NCBI RefSeq assembly: GCF_000719335.1
Contig: NZ_JOGB01000029.1
Coordinates: 1-64,000 of the forward strand
DNA from: Streptomyces sp. NRRL S-87
GTDB taxonomy: Bacteria; Actinomycetota; Actinomycetes; Streptomycetales; Streptomycetaceae
Direction of reading: 5' to 3'
DNA length: 64,000 nt
Shown: positions 1 through 8,940 of the stretch, piece by piece
Layout of the letters: each line of letters opens with the position of its first letter
Numbering within the stretch: position 1 is the stretch's first letter
The notes under the pieces: model-generated
The model's database searches: none
What the model saw: only the letters and a program-made list of their open reading frames with translations
What the model was told of the DNA's origin: nothing
Position numbers and translations under genes: made by a program

Positions 1-76
1 CCACCCCTGGGGCTTTGGGGCTTCGCCCTGGCCTGCGGCCACCCCAGGCCCGGGCCTGCCTCCGGACCAGCCTGCC
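1..76. repeat. Copy A of a 75-76 bp dispersed structured repeat (may begin left of the window)
   Basis: This stretch is nearly identical to 62018-62092. The only differences are position 8 (T here, A there), position 46 (A here, T there) and a TTT/AA difference at 14-16. It can fold with an outer stem 6-12/42-48 enclosing two hairpins, 18-28 (4-bp stem, TTC loop) and 29-41 (5-bp stem, TGC loop). The two single-base differences fall on opposite strands of the outer stem at the same pair, so pairing is kept. A 12-bp palindrome follows at 46-57. A shared nonamer (ACTCCCTCG, 119-127) recurs just after the second copy, with about 42 bp of extra DNA here. No coding sequence is evident in 1-176. Confidence 0.8.
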
Positions 77-176
77 ATGACGCCTCAAGAGGCTTCCCCG
101 CACACCACGGGACGGCCCACTCCCTCGGAAGCTCGGGCCCGGATGACGGTGACCGGCGGGCCGGGGGTGGAGCGGG

Positions 177-614
177 TCAGCAGGGGCGCTTCCGCAGCTC
201 CATCACGTAGTCGTGCGGGGCGCCCGCGGACTCGGCCGCGTCCGCGATCTCGCCGAGGTAGCGCGCCGAGGGCAGACCGCCCTCGTAGCCGTTGAGCACG
301 TACACCCAGGCCGCCTCCTCGCCGTCGAGGGTGTGCACCCGGACCCGCATGCGGCGGTAGATGTCGAGCCCGACGCCCTCCCAGCGGTCCATGGACTCCT
401 CGTCGGGCGGAGCGATGTCGTACAGGGCGACGAAGACCTGCGAGCGGGGGGCCTCGACGACGGTGGCCAGCGCGCCTTCCCAGCCCATCTGCTCACCGCC
501 GAAGGTGAGCCGCCAGCCGTTGATCCAGCCCGTGCCACGCAGCGGGGAGTGCGGTGCGCGGCGGGTCATCAGCCGCGCGTCGAGGTTGCCGGCGTACGCG
601 GCGTAGAGCGACAT
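177..614 (-). CDS. Gamma-glutamylcyclotransferase-fold protein
   Basis: A 145-residue soluble protein resembling the GGCT/AIG2-like family, which forms 5-oxoproline from gamma-glutamyl peptides or acts on related amides. The N-terminal YAGNLD segment (about residues 7-12) corresponds to the family YGSNL loop that binds the gamma-glutamyl group. The length fits a single domain. It is transcribed away from the quinone reductase gene at 824, leaving about 200 bp of divergent promoter space. I did not identify the catalytic glutamate with certainty, so the substrate is left open. Confidence 0.75.
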   Translation of the reverse strand: MSLYAAYAGNLDARLMTRRAPHSPLRGTGWINGWRLTFGGEQMGWEGALATVVEAPRSQVFVALYDIAPPDEESMDRWEGVGLDIYRRMRVRVHTLDGEEAAWVYVLNGYEGGLPSARYLGEIADAAESAGAPHDYVMELRKRPC

Positions 615-823
615 GGTGTCGAGGGTACGGGAGGGGCGGCCGTGGGTGCTGTGCGCGCGGTCACCGGATTCGGCGCCCGGGACGCCGGCCCCCCGGCCCC
701 GGGGGGCGAGCCCGGGCCCGGAATGCGGGACAATGCTGTACGGACAGCATCCCCCGGGGAGAGAACCCCCGGACCCCCCGGCCGGGGCGGCAGCCGGCCG
801 GGAAGACGTGAGGCGGACTTTTC

Positions 824-2263
824 GTGACCCGGATCGTGATCATCGGCGGCGGACCCGGCGGGTATGAGGCGGCGCTGGTAGGCGCCCAGCTCGGCGCGGA
901 GGTGACCGTCGTCGACTGCGACGGTCTGGGCGGGGCGTCGGTGCTCACCGACTGCGTGCCCTCGAAGACCCTCATCGCGACGGCCGAGGTGATGACCACC
1001 TTCGACTCGTCGTACGAGGAACTCGGCATCGTCGTCGCCGACGACACCCCGCCGCTGGAGGAGGCGGCCCGGGTGCACGGCGTGGACCTCGGCAAGGTCA
1101 ACCGGCGCGTGAAGCGCCTGGCGCTGGCCCAGTCGCACGACATCACCGCCTCCGTGACCCGTGCCGGCGCCAAGGTGCTGCGCGGCCGCGGCAAGCTCGG
1201 CGGCCCGCAGGGCATCGACGGCACCCGCGACGTGATCGTCACGGCCGCCGACGGCACCGAGACGATCCTGACCGCCGACGCGGTGCTCATCGCCACGGGC
1301 GGCCACCCGCGCGAGATTCCCGACGCCCAGCCGGACGGCGAGCGGATCCTCAACTGGACGCAGGTGTACGACCTGGAGGAGACGCCCGAGGAGCTCATCG
1401 TGGTCGGCTCCGGCGTCACCGGCGCCGAGTTCGCCGGCGCGTACCAGGCGCTCGGCTCGCGCGTCACGCTCGTCTCCTCCCGCGACCGCGTGCTGCCGGG
1501 CGAGGACCCGGACGCGGCCGCCGTCCTGGAGGACGTCTTCCGCCGCCGCGGCATGAACGTCATCTCGCGCGCCCGCGCCGAGTCCGCCAAGCGGGTCGGC
1601 GACCGCGTCGAGGTCACGCTCGCCGACGGGCGCGTCATCTCCGGCACGCACTGCCTGATGGCGGTCGGCGCGATCCCGAACACCGCGGACATGAACCTGG
1701 AGGAGTCCGGGGTCAAGCTCAAGGAGTCGGGCCACATCTGGACCGACAAGGTCTCCCGCACCACCGCGCCCGGCGTGTACGCGGCCGGCGACGTGACCGG
1801 CATCTTCGCGCTGGCCTCGGTGGCGGCCATGCAGGGCCGCATCGCGATGTACCACTTCCTCGGTGACGCGGTGGCCCCGCTCAACCTGAAGACCGTCTCC
1901 TCGAACGTCTTCACCGACCCCGAGATCGCCACGGTCGGCTACACGCAGGCCGACGTCGACGCCGGCAAGATCGAGGCCCGTACGGTCAAGCTGCCCCTGC
2001 TGCGCAACCCGCGCGCGAAGATGCAGGGCATCCGGGACGGCTTCGTGAAGATGTTCTGCCGCCCGGGCACCGGGATCGTGGTGGGCGGCGTGGTCGTCGC
2101 GCCGCGCGCCAGCGAACTGATTCACCCCATCTCGATCGCGGTCGACAACAACCTGACGGTCGAGCAGATCGCAAACGCGTTCACCGTGTACCCCTCGCTG
2201 TCGGGATCGGTCGCCGAGGTCGCCCGCCAGCTGCACACCCGCAAGCTCGCCGGCGAGGCGTAG
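824..2263 (+). CDS. NAD(P)H-quinone dehydrogenase, LpdA-like flavoprotein
   Basis: A 479-residue flavin disulfide-reductase-fold enzyme. It has an N-terminal FAD-binding GGGPGG motif (about residues 7-12), a second Rossmann motif (VGSGVTGAE) for NAD(P)H, an AAGDVTG flavin motif and a C-terminal dimerisation domain. The redox site is altered: where lipoamide dehydrogenases have CLNxGCIPSK, this protein has SVLTDCVPSK, so the first cysteine is missing. The C-terminal His-Glu pair is replaced (VYPSLSG). The same losses are known in the mycobacterial Rv3303c (LpdA) quinone reductase family, so quinone reduction rather than dihydrolipoamide oxidation is inferred. The start is GTG, 11 bp after a weak purine-rich stretch. 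Confidence 0.88.
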   Translation: MTRIVIIGGGPGGYEAALVGAQLGAEVTVVDCDGLGGASVLTDCVPSKTLIATAEVMTTFDSSYEELGIVVADDTPPLEEAARVHGVDLGKVNRRVKRLALAQSHDITASVTRAGAKVLRGRGKLGGPQGIDGTRDVIVTAADGTETILTADAVLIATGGHPREIPDAQPDGERILNWTQVYDLEETPEELIVVGSGVTGAEFAGAYQALGSRVTLVSSRDRVLPGEDPDAAAVLEDVFRRRGMNVISRARAESAKRVGDRVEVTLADGRVISGTHCLMAVGAIPNTADMNLEESGVKLKESGHIWTDKVSRTTAPGVYAAGDVTGIFALASVAAMQGRIAMYHFLGDAVAPLNLKTVSSNVFTDPEIATVGYTQADVDAGKIEARTVKLPLLRNPRAKMQGIRDGFVKMFCRPGTGIVVGGVVVAPRASELIHPISIAVDNNLTVEQIANAFTVYPSLSGSVAEVARQLHTRKLAGEA

Positions 2264-2438
2264 GCCGCGCCAATCGCCGCCGCCCTCAAGGGCATTGGGG
2301 CGGGGTGACGGGGCGTGGGGCGCGGCGGCCGAAGTCGCGTGCGCGTATATACCACTCGTCACCCCGCTGTGCGGACAACTTCGGTAATCCGGCGCAAAGA
2401 GCTGAAAGCAGACGGTCGTTGGGGTTACTGTCAGTTTC

Positions 2439-3374
2439 GTGTTCGCTGCAGAACGTCGCCAACTGATTCTCGAAATGGTGCGTGCCAACGGAGCGGTCTC
2501 GCTCCGGGAGCTCGCCCGCGTCGTCCAGACCTCCGAAGTGACCGTACGGCGGGACGTGCGGGCACTGGAGGCAGAAGGACTCCTCGACCGCCGGCACGGC
2601 GGTGCGGTCTTGCCGGGCGGATTCACGCGAGAGTCCGGCTTTCCGCAAAAGTCCCATCTCGCGACGGCGGAGAAGACCGCCATTGCCGATGTCGCTGCCG
2701 GCCTCGTCGAAGAAGGCGAGGCCGTCGTCGTCGGCGCGGGCACCACGACGCAGGAGCTGGCCCGCCGGCTCGCCCGGGTGCCCGGACTGACCGTCGTCAC
2801 CAACTCCCTGCTGGTGGCCCAGGCCCTGGCGCACGCCAACCGGGTCGAGGTCGTGATGACCGGCGGCACCCTGCGCGGTTCGAACTACGCGCTCGTCGGC
2901 AGCGGGGCGGAGCAGTCCCTGCAGGGGCTGCGGGTCTCGCGGGCCTTCCTCAGCGGCAGCGGGCTGACCGCGGAGCGGGGCCTGTCGACCTCGAACATGC
3001 TCTCGGCGAGCGTCGACCGGGCGCTGGTGCAGGCCGCGGCGGAGGTGGTCGTGCTGGCGGACCACACGAAGCTCGGCACCGACACCATGTTCCAGACGGT
3101 GCCGACCGACGTGATCACGCGGCTGGTCACCGACGAGCCGCCGGGACACGACGACCGGGCGCAGACCGAGCTCCAGGCCCTGGCGGACCAAGGGGTGCAG
3201 GTCACGGTGGCCGGGACGTCCGTCGCCCCCGGCGACGCGCTGCCGGGTCGTCGGCCGCGGCGCGAGTCACCGCTGCCGGTCCAGCGCCGGGGCGGGCCCA
3301 GCGTGCCGCTGCGGGCCGCCCCGCTGGGCGACCCCGGCGAGCGGGCGCGGGTCGCGGACCTCCGGAGGCGGTAG
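2439..3374 (+). CDS. DeoR/GlpR-family transcriptional regulator
   Basis: A 311-residue regulator. Residues 1-57 form a DeoR winged helix (SLRELARVVQTSEVTVRRD as recognition region, then RRHGGAV). Residues about 75-235 form the DeoR C-terminal sensor domain with a GAGTTTQELAR phosphate-sugar-binding loop. The last 65 residues are proline/arginine rich and look disordered. DeoR proteins usually repress sugar or nucleoside catabolic genes and are released by phosphorylated sugars. No sugar gene is adjacent, so the target is unknown. The GTG start gives the conserved MFAAERRQ opening. The leader is AT-richer than its surroundings and shows no strong ribosome-binding site. Confidence 0.85.
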   Translation: MFAAERRQLILEMVRANGAVSLRELARVVQTSEVTVRRDVRALEAEGLLDRRHGGAVLPGGFTRESGFPQKSHLATAEKTAIADVAAGLVEEGEAVVVGAGTTTQELARRLARVPGLTVVTNSLLVAQALAHANRVEVVMTGGTLRGSNYALVGSGAEQSLQGLRVSRAFLSGSGLTAERGLSTSNMLSASVDRALVQAAAEVVVLADHTKLGTDTMFQTVPTDVITRLVTDEPPGHDDRAQTELQALADQGVQVTVAGTSVAPGDALPGRRPRRESPLPVQRRGGPSVPLRAAPLGDPGERARVADLRRR

Positions 3375-3447
3375 GCGGGGGCCCGGGGGCCGGCGGCGGC
3401 CGACAGGGCCGGCCGGGGCCGTTCCGGCGGCCTCCCGGACGTACGAG

Positions 3448-3480
3448 GAAGGCCCCCGCCCGGAGTGGGCGGGGGCCTTC
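3448..3480. terminator. Bidirectional hairpin terminator between deoR and accA2
   Basis: A perfect 14-bp stem (3448-3461 with 3467-3480) with a GGAGT loop, lying between the convergent stops at 3374 and 3508. There is no long T-tract, as is usual in streptomycetes. Confidence 0.85.
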
Positions 3481-3507
3481 ACCTTCATGCCGTCAGGGCG
3501 TGCGACG

Positions 3508-5271
3508 TCAGTCCTTGATCTCGCAGATCAGGGCGCCGGAGGTGACGGAGGCGCCGACCTCGGCGGCCAGGCCCTTGATGGTGCCCGAACGGTGCGCGTT
3601 GAGGGGCTGCTCCATCTTCATGGCCTCGAGGACCACGACGAGGTCGCCCTCCTTGACCTCCTGGCCCTCCTCGACCGCGACCTTGACGATCGTGCCCTGC
3701 ATGGGCGAGGCGAGGCTGTCGCCGGAGGCCGCCGGGCCGGACTTCTTGGCCGCGCGGCGCTTCGGCTTGGCGCCACCGGCGGCCGCCGTACGGGCCAGGG
3801 TCATGCCCAGCGAGGACGGCAGGGAGACCTCGAGGCGCTTGCCGCCGACCTCGACGACCACCGTCTCGCGGCCCGGCTCCTCCTCGGCCTCCTCGCCCGC
3901 GGGGGCCGCGAACGGGGTGATCTCGTTGACGAACTCGGTCTCGATCCAGCGGGTGTGGACCTTGAACGGGCCGCCGTCGGTGGGGGCGAAGGCGGGGTCG
4001 GCGACGACCGCGCGGTGGAAGGGGATGGCGGTGGCCATGCCCTCGACCTGGAACTCCGCCAGCGCACGCGCCGCGCGCTGCAGCGCCTGCTCACGGGTGG
4101 CGCCGGTGACGATCAGCTTGGCCAGGAGCGAGTCCCAGGCCGGGCCGATGACCGAACCGGACTCCACGCCGGCGTCCAGGCGCACGCCCGGGCCGGTCGG
4201 CGGGGCGAACAGGGTGACGGTGCCCGGGGCGGGCAGGAAGTTGCGGCCCGGGTCCTCACCGTTGATGCGGAACTCGAACGAGTGTCCGCGCAGGGCCGGG
4301 TCGTCGTAACCCAGCTCCTCGCCGTCGGCGATGCGGAACATCTCCCGCACCAGGTCGATGCCCGAGACCTCCTCGGTGACCGGGTGCTCCACCTGCAGAC
4401 GGGTGTTGACCTCGAGGAACGAGATCGTGCCGTCCATACCGACGAGGAACTCGACCGTGCCGGCGCCGACGTAGCCGGCCTCCTTCAGGATCGCCTTCGA
4501 GGCCGCGTACAGCTCCGCGTTCTGCGCCTCGGACAGGAACGGGGCCGGGGCCTCCTCCACCAGCTTCTGGTGGCGGCGCTGCAGCGAGCAGTCACGGGTG
4601 GAGACGACGACCACGTTGCCGTGGGAGTCGGCCAGGCACTGGGTCTCCACGTGCCGCGGCTTGTCCAGGTAGCGCTCCACGAAGCACTCGCCCCGGCCGA
4701 AGGCCGCGACGGCCTCGCGGACGGCGGAGTCGTAGAGCTCCGGCACCTCTTCGAGGGTGCGGGCGACCTTCAGGCCGCGGCCGCCACCACCGAAGGCGGC
4801 CTTGATCGCGATGGGCAGGCCGTGCTCGCGGGCGAACGCCACGACCTCGTCGGCACCCGAGACCGGGTCCGGAGTACCGGCGACCAGCGGGGCGCCGGCA
4901 CGCTGGGCGATGTGCCGGGCGGCGACCTTGTCGCCCAGGTCCCGGATCGCCTGCGGCGGCGGACCGATCCACGTCAGCCCCGCGTCCAGGACGGCCTGGG
5001 CGAAGTCGGCGTTCTCGGAGAGGAAGCCGTATCCCGGATGGACGGCGTCTGCTCCCGAATCGGCTGCGGCCTGCAGCACCTTGGCCACGTCCAGATAGCT
5101 GGTGGCCGGGGTGTCACCGCCCAGCGCGAACGCCTCGTCGGCCGCACGGACATGCAGAGCGTCCCGGTCCGGATCGGCGTAGACCGCTACGCTCGCGATT
5201 CCGGCATCCCGGCACGCCCGGGCCACGCGGACAGCGATTTCGCCACGGTTGGCGATGAGCACCTTGCGCAC
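3508..5271 (-). CDS. accA2: Acyl-CoA carboxylase alpha subunit (biotin carboxylase + biotin carrier)
   Basis: A 587-residue biotinylated alpha chain shared by acetyl- and propionyl-CoA carboxylases; it carboxylates its own biotin using ATP and bicarbonate. Domain order: biotin carboxylase N-terminal (about 1-110), ATP-grasp (about 115-325, with glycine-rich FGGGGRG), biotin carboxylase C-terminal (about 335-445), an alanine/lysine linker, and a BCCP domain (about 515-587) with EAMKME, where Lys552 should carry biotin. The GTG start at 5271 is preceded by AGGAGG at good spacing. Partners are encoded nearby: the beta chain (7238-8833), epsilon chain (7008-7214) and the biotin ligase BirA (8941-9855). 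A TAAACT -10-like hexamer lies just upstream. Confidence 0.93.
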   Translation of the reverse strand: MRKVLIANRGEIAVRVARACRDAGIASVAVYADPDRDALHVRAADEAFALGGDTPATSYLDVAKVLQAAADSGADAVHPGYGFLSENADFAQAVLDAGLTWIGPPPQAIRDLGDKVAARHIAQRAGAPLVAGTPDPVSGADEVVAFAREHGLPIAIKAAFGGGGRGLKVARTLEEVPELYDSAVREAVAAFGRGECFVERYLDKPRHVETQCLADSHGNVVVVSTRDCSLQRRHQKLVEEAPAPFLSEAQNAELYAASKAILKEAGYVGAGTVEFLVGMDGTISFLEVNTRLQVEHPVTEEVSGIDLVREMFRIADGEELGYDDPALRGHSFEFRINGEDPGRNFLPAPGTVTLFAPPTGPGVRLDAGVESGSVIGPAWDSLLAKLIVTGATREQALQRAARALAEFQVEGMATAIPFHRAVVADPAFAPTDGGPFKVHTRWIETEFVNEITPFAAPAGEEAEEEPGRETVVVEVGGKRLEVSLPSSLGMTLARTAAAGGAKPKRRAAKKSGPAASGDSLASPMQGTIVKVAVEEGQEVKEGDLVVVLEAMKMEQPLNAHRSGTIKGLAAEVGASVTSGALICEIKD

Positions 5272-5638
5272 GATGTCTCCCTCCTTGAAACAAGCTGAGT
5301 TTAGGGACAGGCCACACGACGTATCGACCCGTCCCCAACGGTGACCTTGCCCACACGGAGTGTTCTTCGAGGCTGCGTCGAGTCGCGAAAAGCCTTGTGG
5401 CGACCCGGACCAGGGAAATCCCCGACTGCACAGTAACCCCGTCGCATGGTCGGGGTCTCTGTGCCCTGGTGCAGCGGCCCGGCGGGTTTCTTTGTGGGGA
5501 CCCTACGAAGCGCCCTGACATTCTTTGCCGCGCGGGCCCCGCTTGGGGAAGTCGTGACGAACCCGTGTGCACCTCTTGTCCGCACGTTTACTCGTTAGTA
5601 GCCTCCGGGGCGTCGAACGTACGCATCAGACCGCACGC
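5272..5638. other. 367-bp divergent intergenic region
   Basis: This gap separates the carboxylase alpha gene (minus) from a membrane-protein gene (plus). It carries an AGGAGG ribosome-binding site and a TAAACT hexamer for the minus gene, the plus-strand promoter listed at 5576-5604, and a short imperfect inverted repeat around 5430-5460 (ACCCCG/CGGGGT). I see no small gene in it. Confidence 0.5.
5576..5604 (+). promoter_or_regulatory. Putative housekeeping-type promoter TTGTCC-N17-TAGCCT
   Basis: A -35-like TTGTCC (5576-5581) and -10-like TAGCCT (5599-5604) are separated by 17 bp. The predicted transcript would start near 5611, which supports the ATG at 5639 rather than the upstream in-frame ATG at 5567. 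Confidence 0.45.
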
Positions 5639-6142
5639 ATGCCCGGACGGGGGTGGGGCTCGGTGTTCCGCAGGCTCGCGGCGGGTGCCGCCGCGATCGC
5701 GCTGTTCCTGGAGGCCGTCGGCCTCGTGGTGGTGCACCTCGTGCTGGGCACGGCGGTGGACCGCCAGTCGATGTCGATCGCCGGCATGGGCCCCGACCTG
5801 ATGTCCGGAGCCACCTACGGCATGGGCGCGCTGATGGGCGCGTTCGTGGCGCTCTGCGGCCTCCTGCTGCTGGTCACGGCCGTCCGGGACCGGGCCCCCG
5901 GCCGGGTCGCCCGGATCCTGCTCGTCCTCTGCGCGGTCACCGACGCGGTGCTCGGCGCCCTGGTGGTGGGCATGGTCGGCTGGCCAGCGTTCGCCCTCAT
6001 GATGCTGATCCTCGGGCTGGTCGTGCTCACCCTGGTGGCGTACGGGAAGCGGGACGCGGACGGCGCTGCCGGGACCCCGCCCGAGCCGGGGGCGGGTGCC
6101 CCGGAGGGAGGCGCGCCGGAGGCGGGCGTGGCGCCCGCCTAG
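5639..6142 (+). CDS. Four-helix integral membrane protein of unknown function
   Basis: A 167-residue protein with four predicted membrane spans (about residues 13-35, 57-81, 88-110 and 116-136) and an acidic, proline/glycine-rich C-terminal tail of about 30 residues. A glycine/methionine-rich segment (SGATYGMGALMG) lies at the start of span 2. I recognise no catalytic or transport motif. The start was chosen because a good promoter lies between it and the upstream in-frame ATG at 5567. It converges on maf, whose stop is 27 bp away. Confidence 0.7.
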   Translation: MPGRGWGSVFRRLAAGAAAIALFLEAVGLVVVHLVLGTAVDRQSMSIAGMGPDLMSGATYGMGALMGAFVALCGLLLLVTAVRDRAPGRVARILLVLCAVTDAVLGALVVGMVGWPAFALMMLILGLVVLTLVAYGKRDADGAAGTPPEPGAGAPEGGAPEAGVAPA

Positions 6143-6168
6143 CCGGCTCCGCGGGCGCGGTCAGGCCC

Positions 6169-6780
6169 TCAGGTCCACAGCTCGGTGATCGAGATGCCCA
6201 GCTCGCCCAGCAGGGCGCGCAGCAGCGGAAGTGACAGGCCGATGACGTTGCCGGGGTCGCCGTCGATGCCCTCGACGAAGGGCGCCGAGCGGCCGTCCAG
6301 CGTGAACGCACCCGCGACGTGCAGCGGCTCGCCGCTGGCCACGTAGGCCTCGACCTCCGCGTCCGTGGGCTCGCCGAAGCGCACGGTGGTCGAGGCCGTC
6401 GCCGAGACCTGCCGGCCGGTGGCCGTGTCGATGACGCAGTGGCCGGTGCGCAGGACACCCGAACGGCCCCGCATGGACTTCCAGCGCGCCAGGGCGTCCG
6501 CCGCGTCGTCCGGCTTGCCCAGGGCCTCCCCGTCGAGCTCCAGCACCGAGTCGCAGCCGATCACCAGCGCGCCCCGCGCTTCGTCGAGACCCGCCACCAC
6601 GGAGGCCTTCGCCTCGGCCAGGACGAGGGCGAGTTCGCCGGGCGTGTCGGCGCTCAGGGCGTCCTCGTCCACCCCGCTGACGATGACGTGCGGGGCGAGG
6701 CCGGCCTGCTGGAGCAGGTTGAGCCGGGCGGGGGAGGCGGAGGCCAGGACGAGCCGGCGCGATTCAGTCATGCGGCCCAT
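6169..6780 (-). CDS. maf: Maf-family nucleoside triphosphate pyrophosphatase
   Basis: About 200 residues, close to the usual Maf length. The N-terminal [12 protein letters not shown] carries the SxSPxR signature, and later [14 protein letters not shown] matches the second conserved Maf block. Maf proteins hydrolyse dTTP, UTP or modified nucleotides to monophosphates and have been linked to septation control in bacteria. Two ATG starts are in frame, at 6780 and 6771; a GGAGGG lies about 9 bp before the first, while the second gives the more usual [10 protein letters not shown] opening. It is downstream of the small membrane peptide gene on the same strand. Confidence 0.9.
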   Translation of the reverse strand: MGRMTESRRLVLASASPARLNLLQQAGLAPHVIVSGVDEDALSADTPGELALVLAEAKASVVAGLDEARGALVIGCDSVLELDGEALGKPDDAADALARWKSMRGRSGVLRTGHCVIDTATGRQVSATASTTVRFGEPTDAEVEAYVASGEPLHVAGAFTLDGRSAPFVEGIDGDPGNVIGLSLPLLRALLGELGISITELWT

Positions 6781-6804
6781 CGTAGGAGGCCCTCCGGAGG
6801 CCGC

Positions 6805-6933
6805 TCAGCGGATCCCGAGGACGTAGACCACCACGACCATCGCCACCACGATGACCAGCGTCATGCGGCGGAGCATGGCCTGGGCCTCGCGCATGTCCTT
6901 CGGCGGCTCGTCTTTCGGGTCGGACCAGAGCAT
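6805..6933 (-). CDS. 42-residue single-span membrane peptide (MmpB-like)
   Basis: The peptide begins MLWSDPKDEPPKDMREA and ends in a hydrophobic helix (about residues 25-41, TLVIVVAMVVVV). The N-terminal half is charged and should stay in the cytoplasm, giving a single-span topology. The MLWSDP...EPPK opening matches what I recall being annotated in streptomycetes as the morphogenic membrane protein MmpB, but I cannot verify that here. It sits between the carboxylase beta/epsilon operon and maf, behind the strong hairpin at 6958-6995, so it probably has its own promoter or relies on read-through. Its stop is 25 bp before the maf start. Confidence 0.72.
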   Translation of the reverse strand: MLWSDPKDEPPKDMREAQAMLRRMTLVIVVAMVVVVYVLGIR

Positions 6934-6957
6934 GCTCCGATCCTCGCGCCGCGGACG

Positions 6958-6995
6958 CCCGTGGCGCCTGAGTACGGGTACTCAGGCGCCACGGG
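6958..6995. terminator. Perfect 17-bp hairpin downstream of the carboxylase beta/epsilon operon
   Basis: Arms 6958-6974 and 6979-6995 pair perfectly around a CGGG loop. On the minus strand it lies 13 bp after the epsilon subunit stop codon and 25 bp before the small membrane peptide start, so it should insulate the two. Confidence 0.85.
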
Positions 6996-7007
6996 TGACG
7001 CACCGGG

Positions 7008-7214
7008 CTAGGCGGGCCAGTACGTACGTCCCCACGCCCGCGGACCGGGCTGGGGGAACCCGGCGCGGGCCACCCGCGCCGGGTCGGACCAGCCGTCCGC
7101 CACGCGGGGCGCGCCCGACGGCGCCGAGGCCAGCGCCGCCGCGCGCGCTTGGACCACCGCCAGTGCGGCGGCCAACTCCTCGGGCGTCGGGTTGCCCTTC
7201 AGGACCTTGATCAT
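7008..7214 (-). CDS. pccE: Acyl-CoA carboxylase epsilon subunit
   Basis: A 68-residue protein of the actinobacterial epsilon family, which binds and stimulates the alpha/beta carboxylase core. The N-terminal MIKVLKGNPTPEELAA is the family signature; the C-terminal WSDPARVARA followed by Pro/Gly and WGRTYWPA is the other conserved block. It starts 23 bp after the beta-subunit stop with a GGAGAGGGAC ribosome-binding site, so it is co-transcribed and likely translated in step with the beta chain. Confidence 0.9.
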   Translation of the reverse strand: MIKVLKGNPTPEELAAALAVVQARAAALASAPSGAPRVADGWSDPARVARAGFPQPGPRAWGRTYWPA

Positions 7215-7237
7215 GGTGGTGTCCCTCTCCAGGAGCC

Positions 7238-8833
7238 CTACAGGGGGATGTTGCCGTGCTTCTTCGGCGGCAGGGACTCGCGCTTGGTCCGCAGCTGGCG
7301 CAGACCGCGCACGATGTGGCGGCGCGTGTCGGACGGCATGATCACCGCGTCGACGTAACCGCGCTCGGCCGCGATGTACGGGTTGAGCAGGGTGTCCTCG
7401 TACTCGGTGATGAGCCGGGCGCGCGTGGCGTCGCCGTCTCCGGCGGCCTCCGCCTCGGCGATGGTGCGCCGGTGCAGGATGTTGACCGCGCCCTGCGCGC
7501 CCATGACCGCGATCTGGGCGGTCGGCCAGGCCAGGTTGAGGTCGGCGCCCAGGTGCTTGGAGCCCATGACGTCGTACGCGCCGCCGAAGGCCTTGCGGGT
7601 GATGACGGTGATGAGCGGGACGGTGGCCTCGGCGTAGGCGTAGATCAGCTTGGCGCCGCGCCGGATGATGCCGCCGTACTCCTGGTCCACGCCCGGCAGG
7701 AAGCCGGGGACGTCGACGAAGGTCAGGACCGGGATGTTGAAGGCGTCGCAGGTGCGGACGAACCGGGCCGCCTTCTCGGAGGCGTCGATGTCCAGGCAGC
7801 CGGCGAACTGCATCGGCTGGTTGGCGACCACGCCCACCGGGTAGCCCTCGACGCGTCCGAAGCCGGTGACGATGTTCGGGGCGAACAGCGCCTGGGTCTC
7901 GAGGAATTCGGCGTCGTCGACGACGTGCTCGATGACGGTGCGGATGTCGTACGGCTGGTTGGCGCTGTCCGGGACGATCGTGTCCAGCTCCAGGTCCTCG
8001 CCCGACACCTCGAGGTCCGCCTCCTCCGGGAAGGCGGGCGGCTCCGAGAGGTTGTTCGACGGGAGGTAGGACAGCAGCGACTTGACGTACTCGATCGCGT
8101 CCTTCTCGTCCCCGGCCATGTGGTGGGCCACGCCCGAGGTGGCGTTGTGGGTGCGGGCGCCACCGAGCTCCTCGAAGCCCACGTCCTCGCCGGTGACCGT
8201 CTTGATGACGTCCGGGCCGGTGATGAACATGTGCGAGGTCTTGTCCACCATCACCGTGAAGTCGGTGATCGCGGGGGAGTAGACCGCGCCGCCGGCGCAC
8301 GGGCCCACGACCAGCGAGATCTGCGGGATCACGCCGGAGGCGTGGGTGTTGCGGCGGAAGATCTCGCCGTACATGCCGAGGGCCATGACGCCCTCCTGGA
8401 TGCGGGCACCGCCGGAGTCGTTGATGCCGATGACCGGGCAGCCGGTCTTCAGCGCGAAGTCCATGACCTTCATGATCTTCTGGCCGAAGACCTCGCCGAG
8501 CGAGCCGCCGAGGACCGTGAAGTCCTGCGAGAACACCGCGACGGGACGGCCGTCGACGGTGCCGTAGCCCGTCACGACGCCGTCGCCGTACGGGCGGTTC
8601 TTCTCCATGCCGAAATCCGTGGAGCGGTGCCGGGCGAACTCGTCCAACTCCACGAACGACCCCTCGTCGAGGAGGAGGTCGATGCGCTCACGGGCCGTCA
8701 ACTTGCCCTTGGAGTGCTGCTTTTCCACGGCGCGCTCGGATCCGGCGTGCACCGCCTGGTCGATGCGGCGCTGCAGATCGGCGAGCTTCCCCGCGGTGGT
8801 GTGGATGTCGATCGGCGCTGAGGGTTCTGACAT
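7238..8833 (-). CDS. pccB: Acyl-CoA (propionyl-CoA) carboxylase beta subunit
   Basis: A 531-residue carboxyltransferase that moves the carboxyl group from biotin to acyl-CoA. It has the paired crotonase-like halves of the family. Glycine-rich oxyanion-hole segments are visible in the N-domain (SGGARIQEG, about residues 125-133) and the C-domain (FGGAYDVM). The chosen ATG at 8833 has AGGGAG 10 bp upstream; the frame extends to 8878 without a comparable signal. With epsilon (7008-7214) and the biotinylated alpha chain (3508-5271) it should form a propionyl-CoA carboxylase supplying methylmalonyl-CoA. BirA is encoded divergently. Confidence 0.93.
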   Translation of the reverse strand: MSEPSAPIDIHTTAGKLADLQRRIDQAVHAGSERAVEKQHSKGKLTARERIDLLLDEGSFVELDEFARHRSTDFGMEKNRPYGDGVVTGYGTVDGRPVAVFSQDFTVLGGSLGEVFGQKIMKVMDFALKTGCPVIGINDSGGARIQEGVMALGMYGEIFRRNTHASGVIPQISLVVGPCAGGAVYSPAITDFTVMVDKTSHMFITGPDVIKTVTGEDVGFEELGGARTHNATSGVAHHMAGDEKDAIEYVKSLLSYLPSNNLSEPPAFPEEADLEVSGEDLELDTIVPDSANQPYDIRTVIEHVVDDAEFLETQALFAPNIVTGFGRVEGYPVGVVANQPMQFAGCLDIDASEKAARFVRTCDAFNIPVLTFVDVPGFLPGVDQEYGGIIRRGAKLIYAYAEATVPLITVITRKAFGGAYDVMGSKHLGADLNLAWPTAQIAVMGAQGAVNILHRRTIAEAEAAGDGDATRARLITEYEDTLLNPYIAAERGYVDAVIMPSDTRRHIVRGLRQLRTKRESLPPKKHGNIPL

Positions 8834-8940
8834 CGGGGTCGCGGCTCCCTGCCTGGTCAACCGGATGGCTACTGGCACGTAGCGTAGTGCTGCGCATGGC
8901 GCTCCACACTGCGGCGTTTACCACACCTAATGTGGCTTGC

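Noticed and set aside
569..2869. Long minus-strand frame opposite the quinone reductase
   Set aside because: No domain is present, and the plus strand has a complete conserved enzyme here.
2315..4309. Long plus-strand frame over deoR and the carboxylase gene
   Set aside because: Out of frame with deoR and antisense to the carboxylase; composition is not protein-like.
5567..5638. Longer N-terminus for the four-helix membrane protein
   Set aside because: The upstream ATG lies before a good promoter (5576-5604) and adds residues without membrane or signal character.
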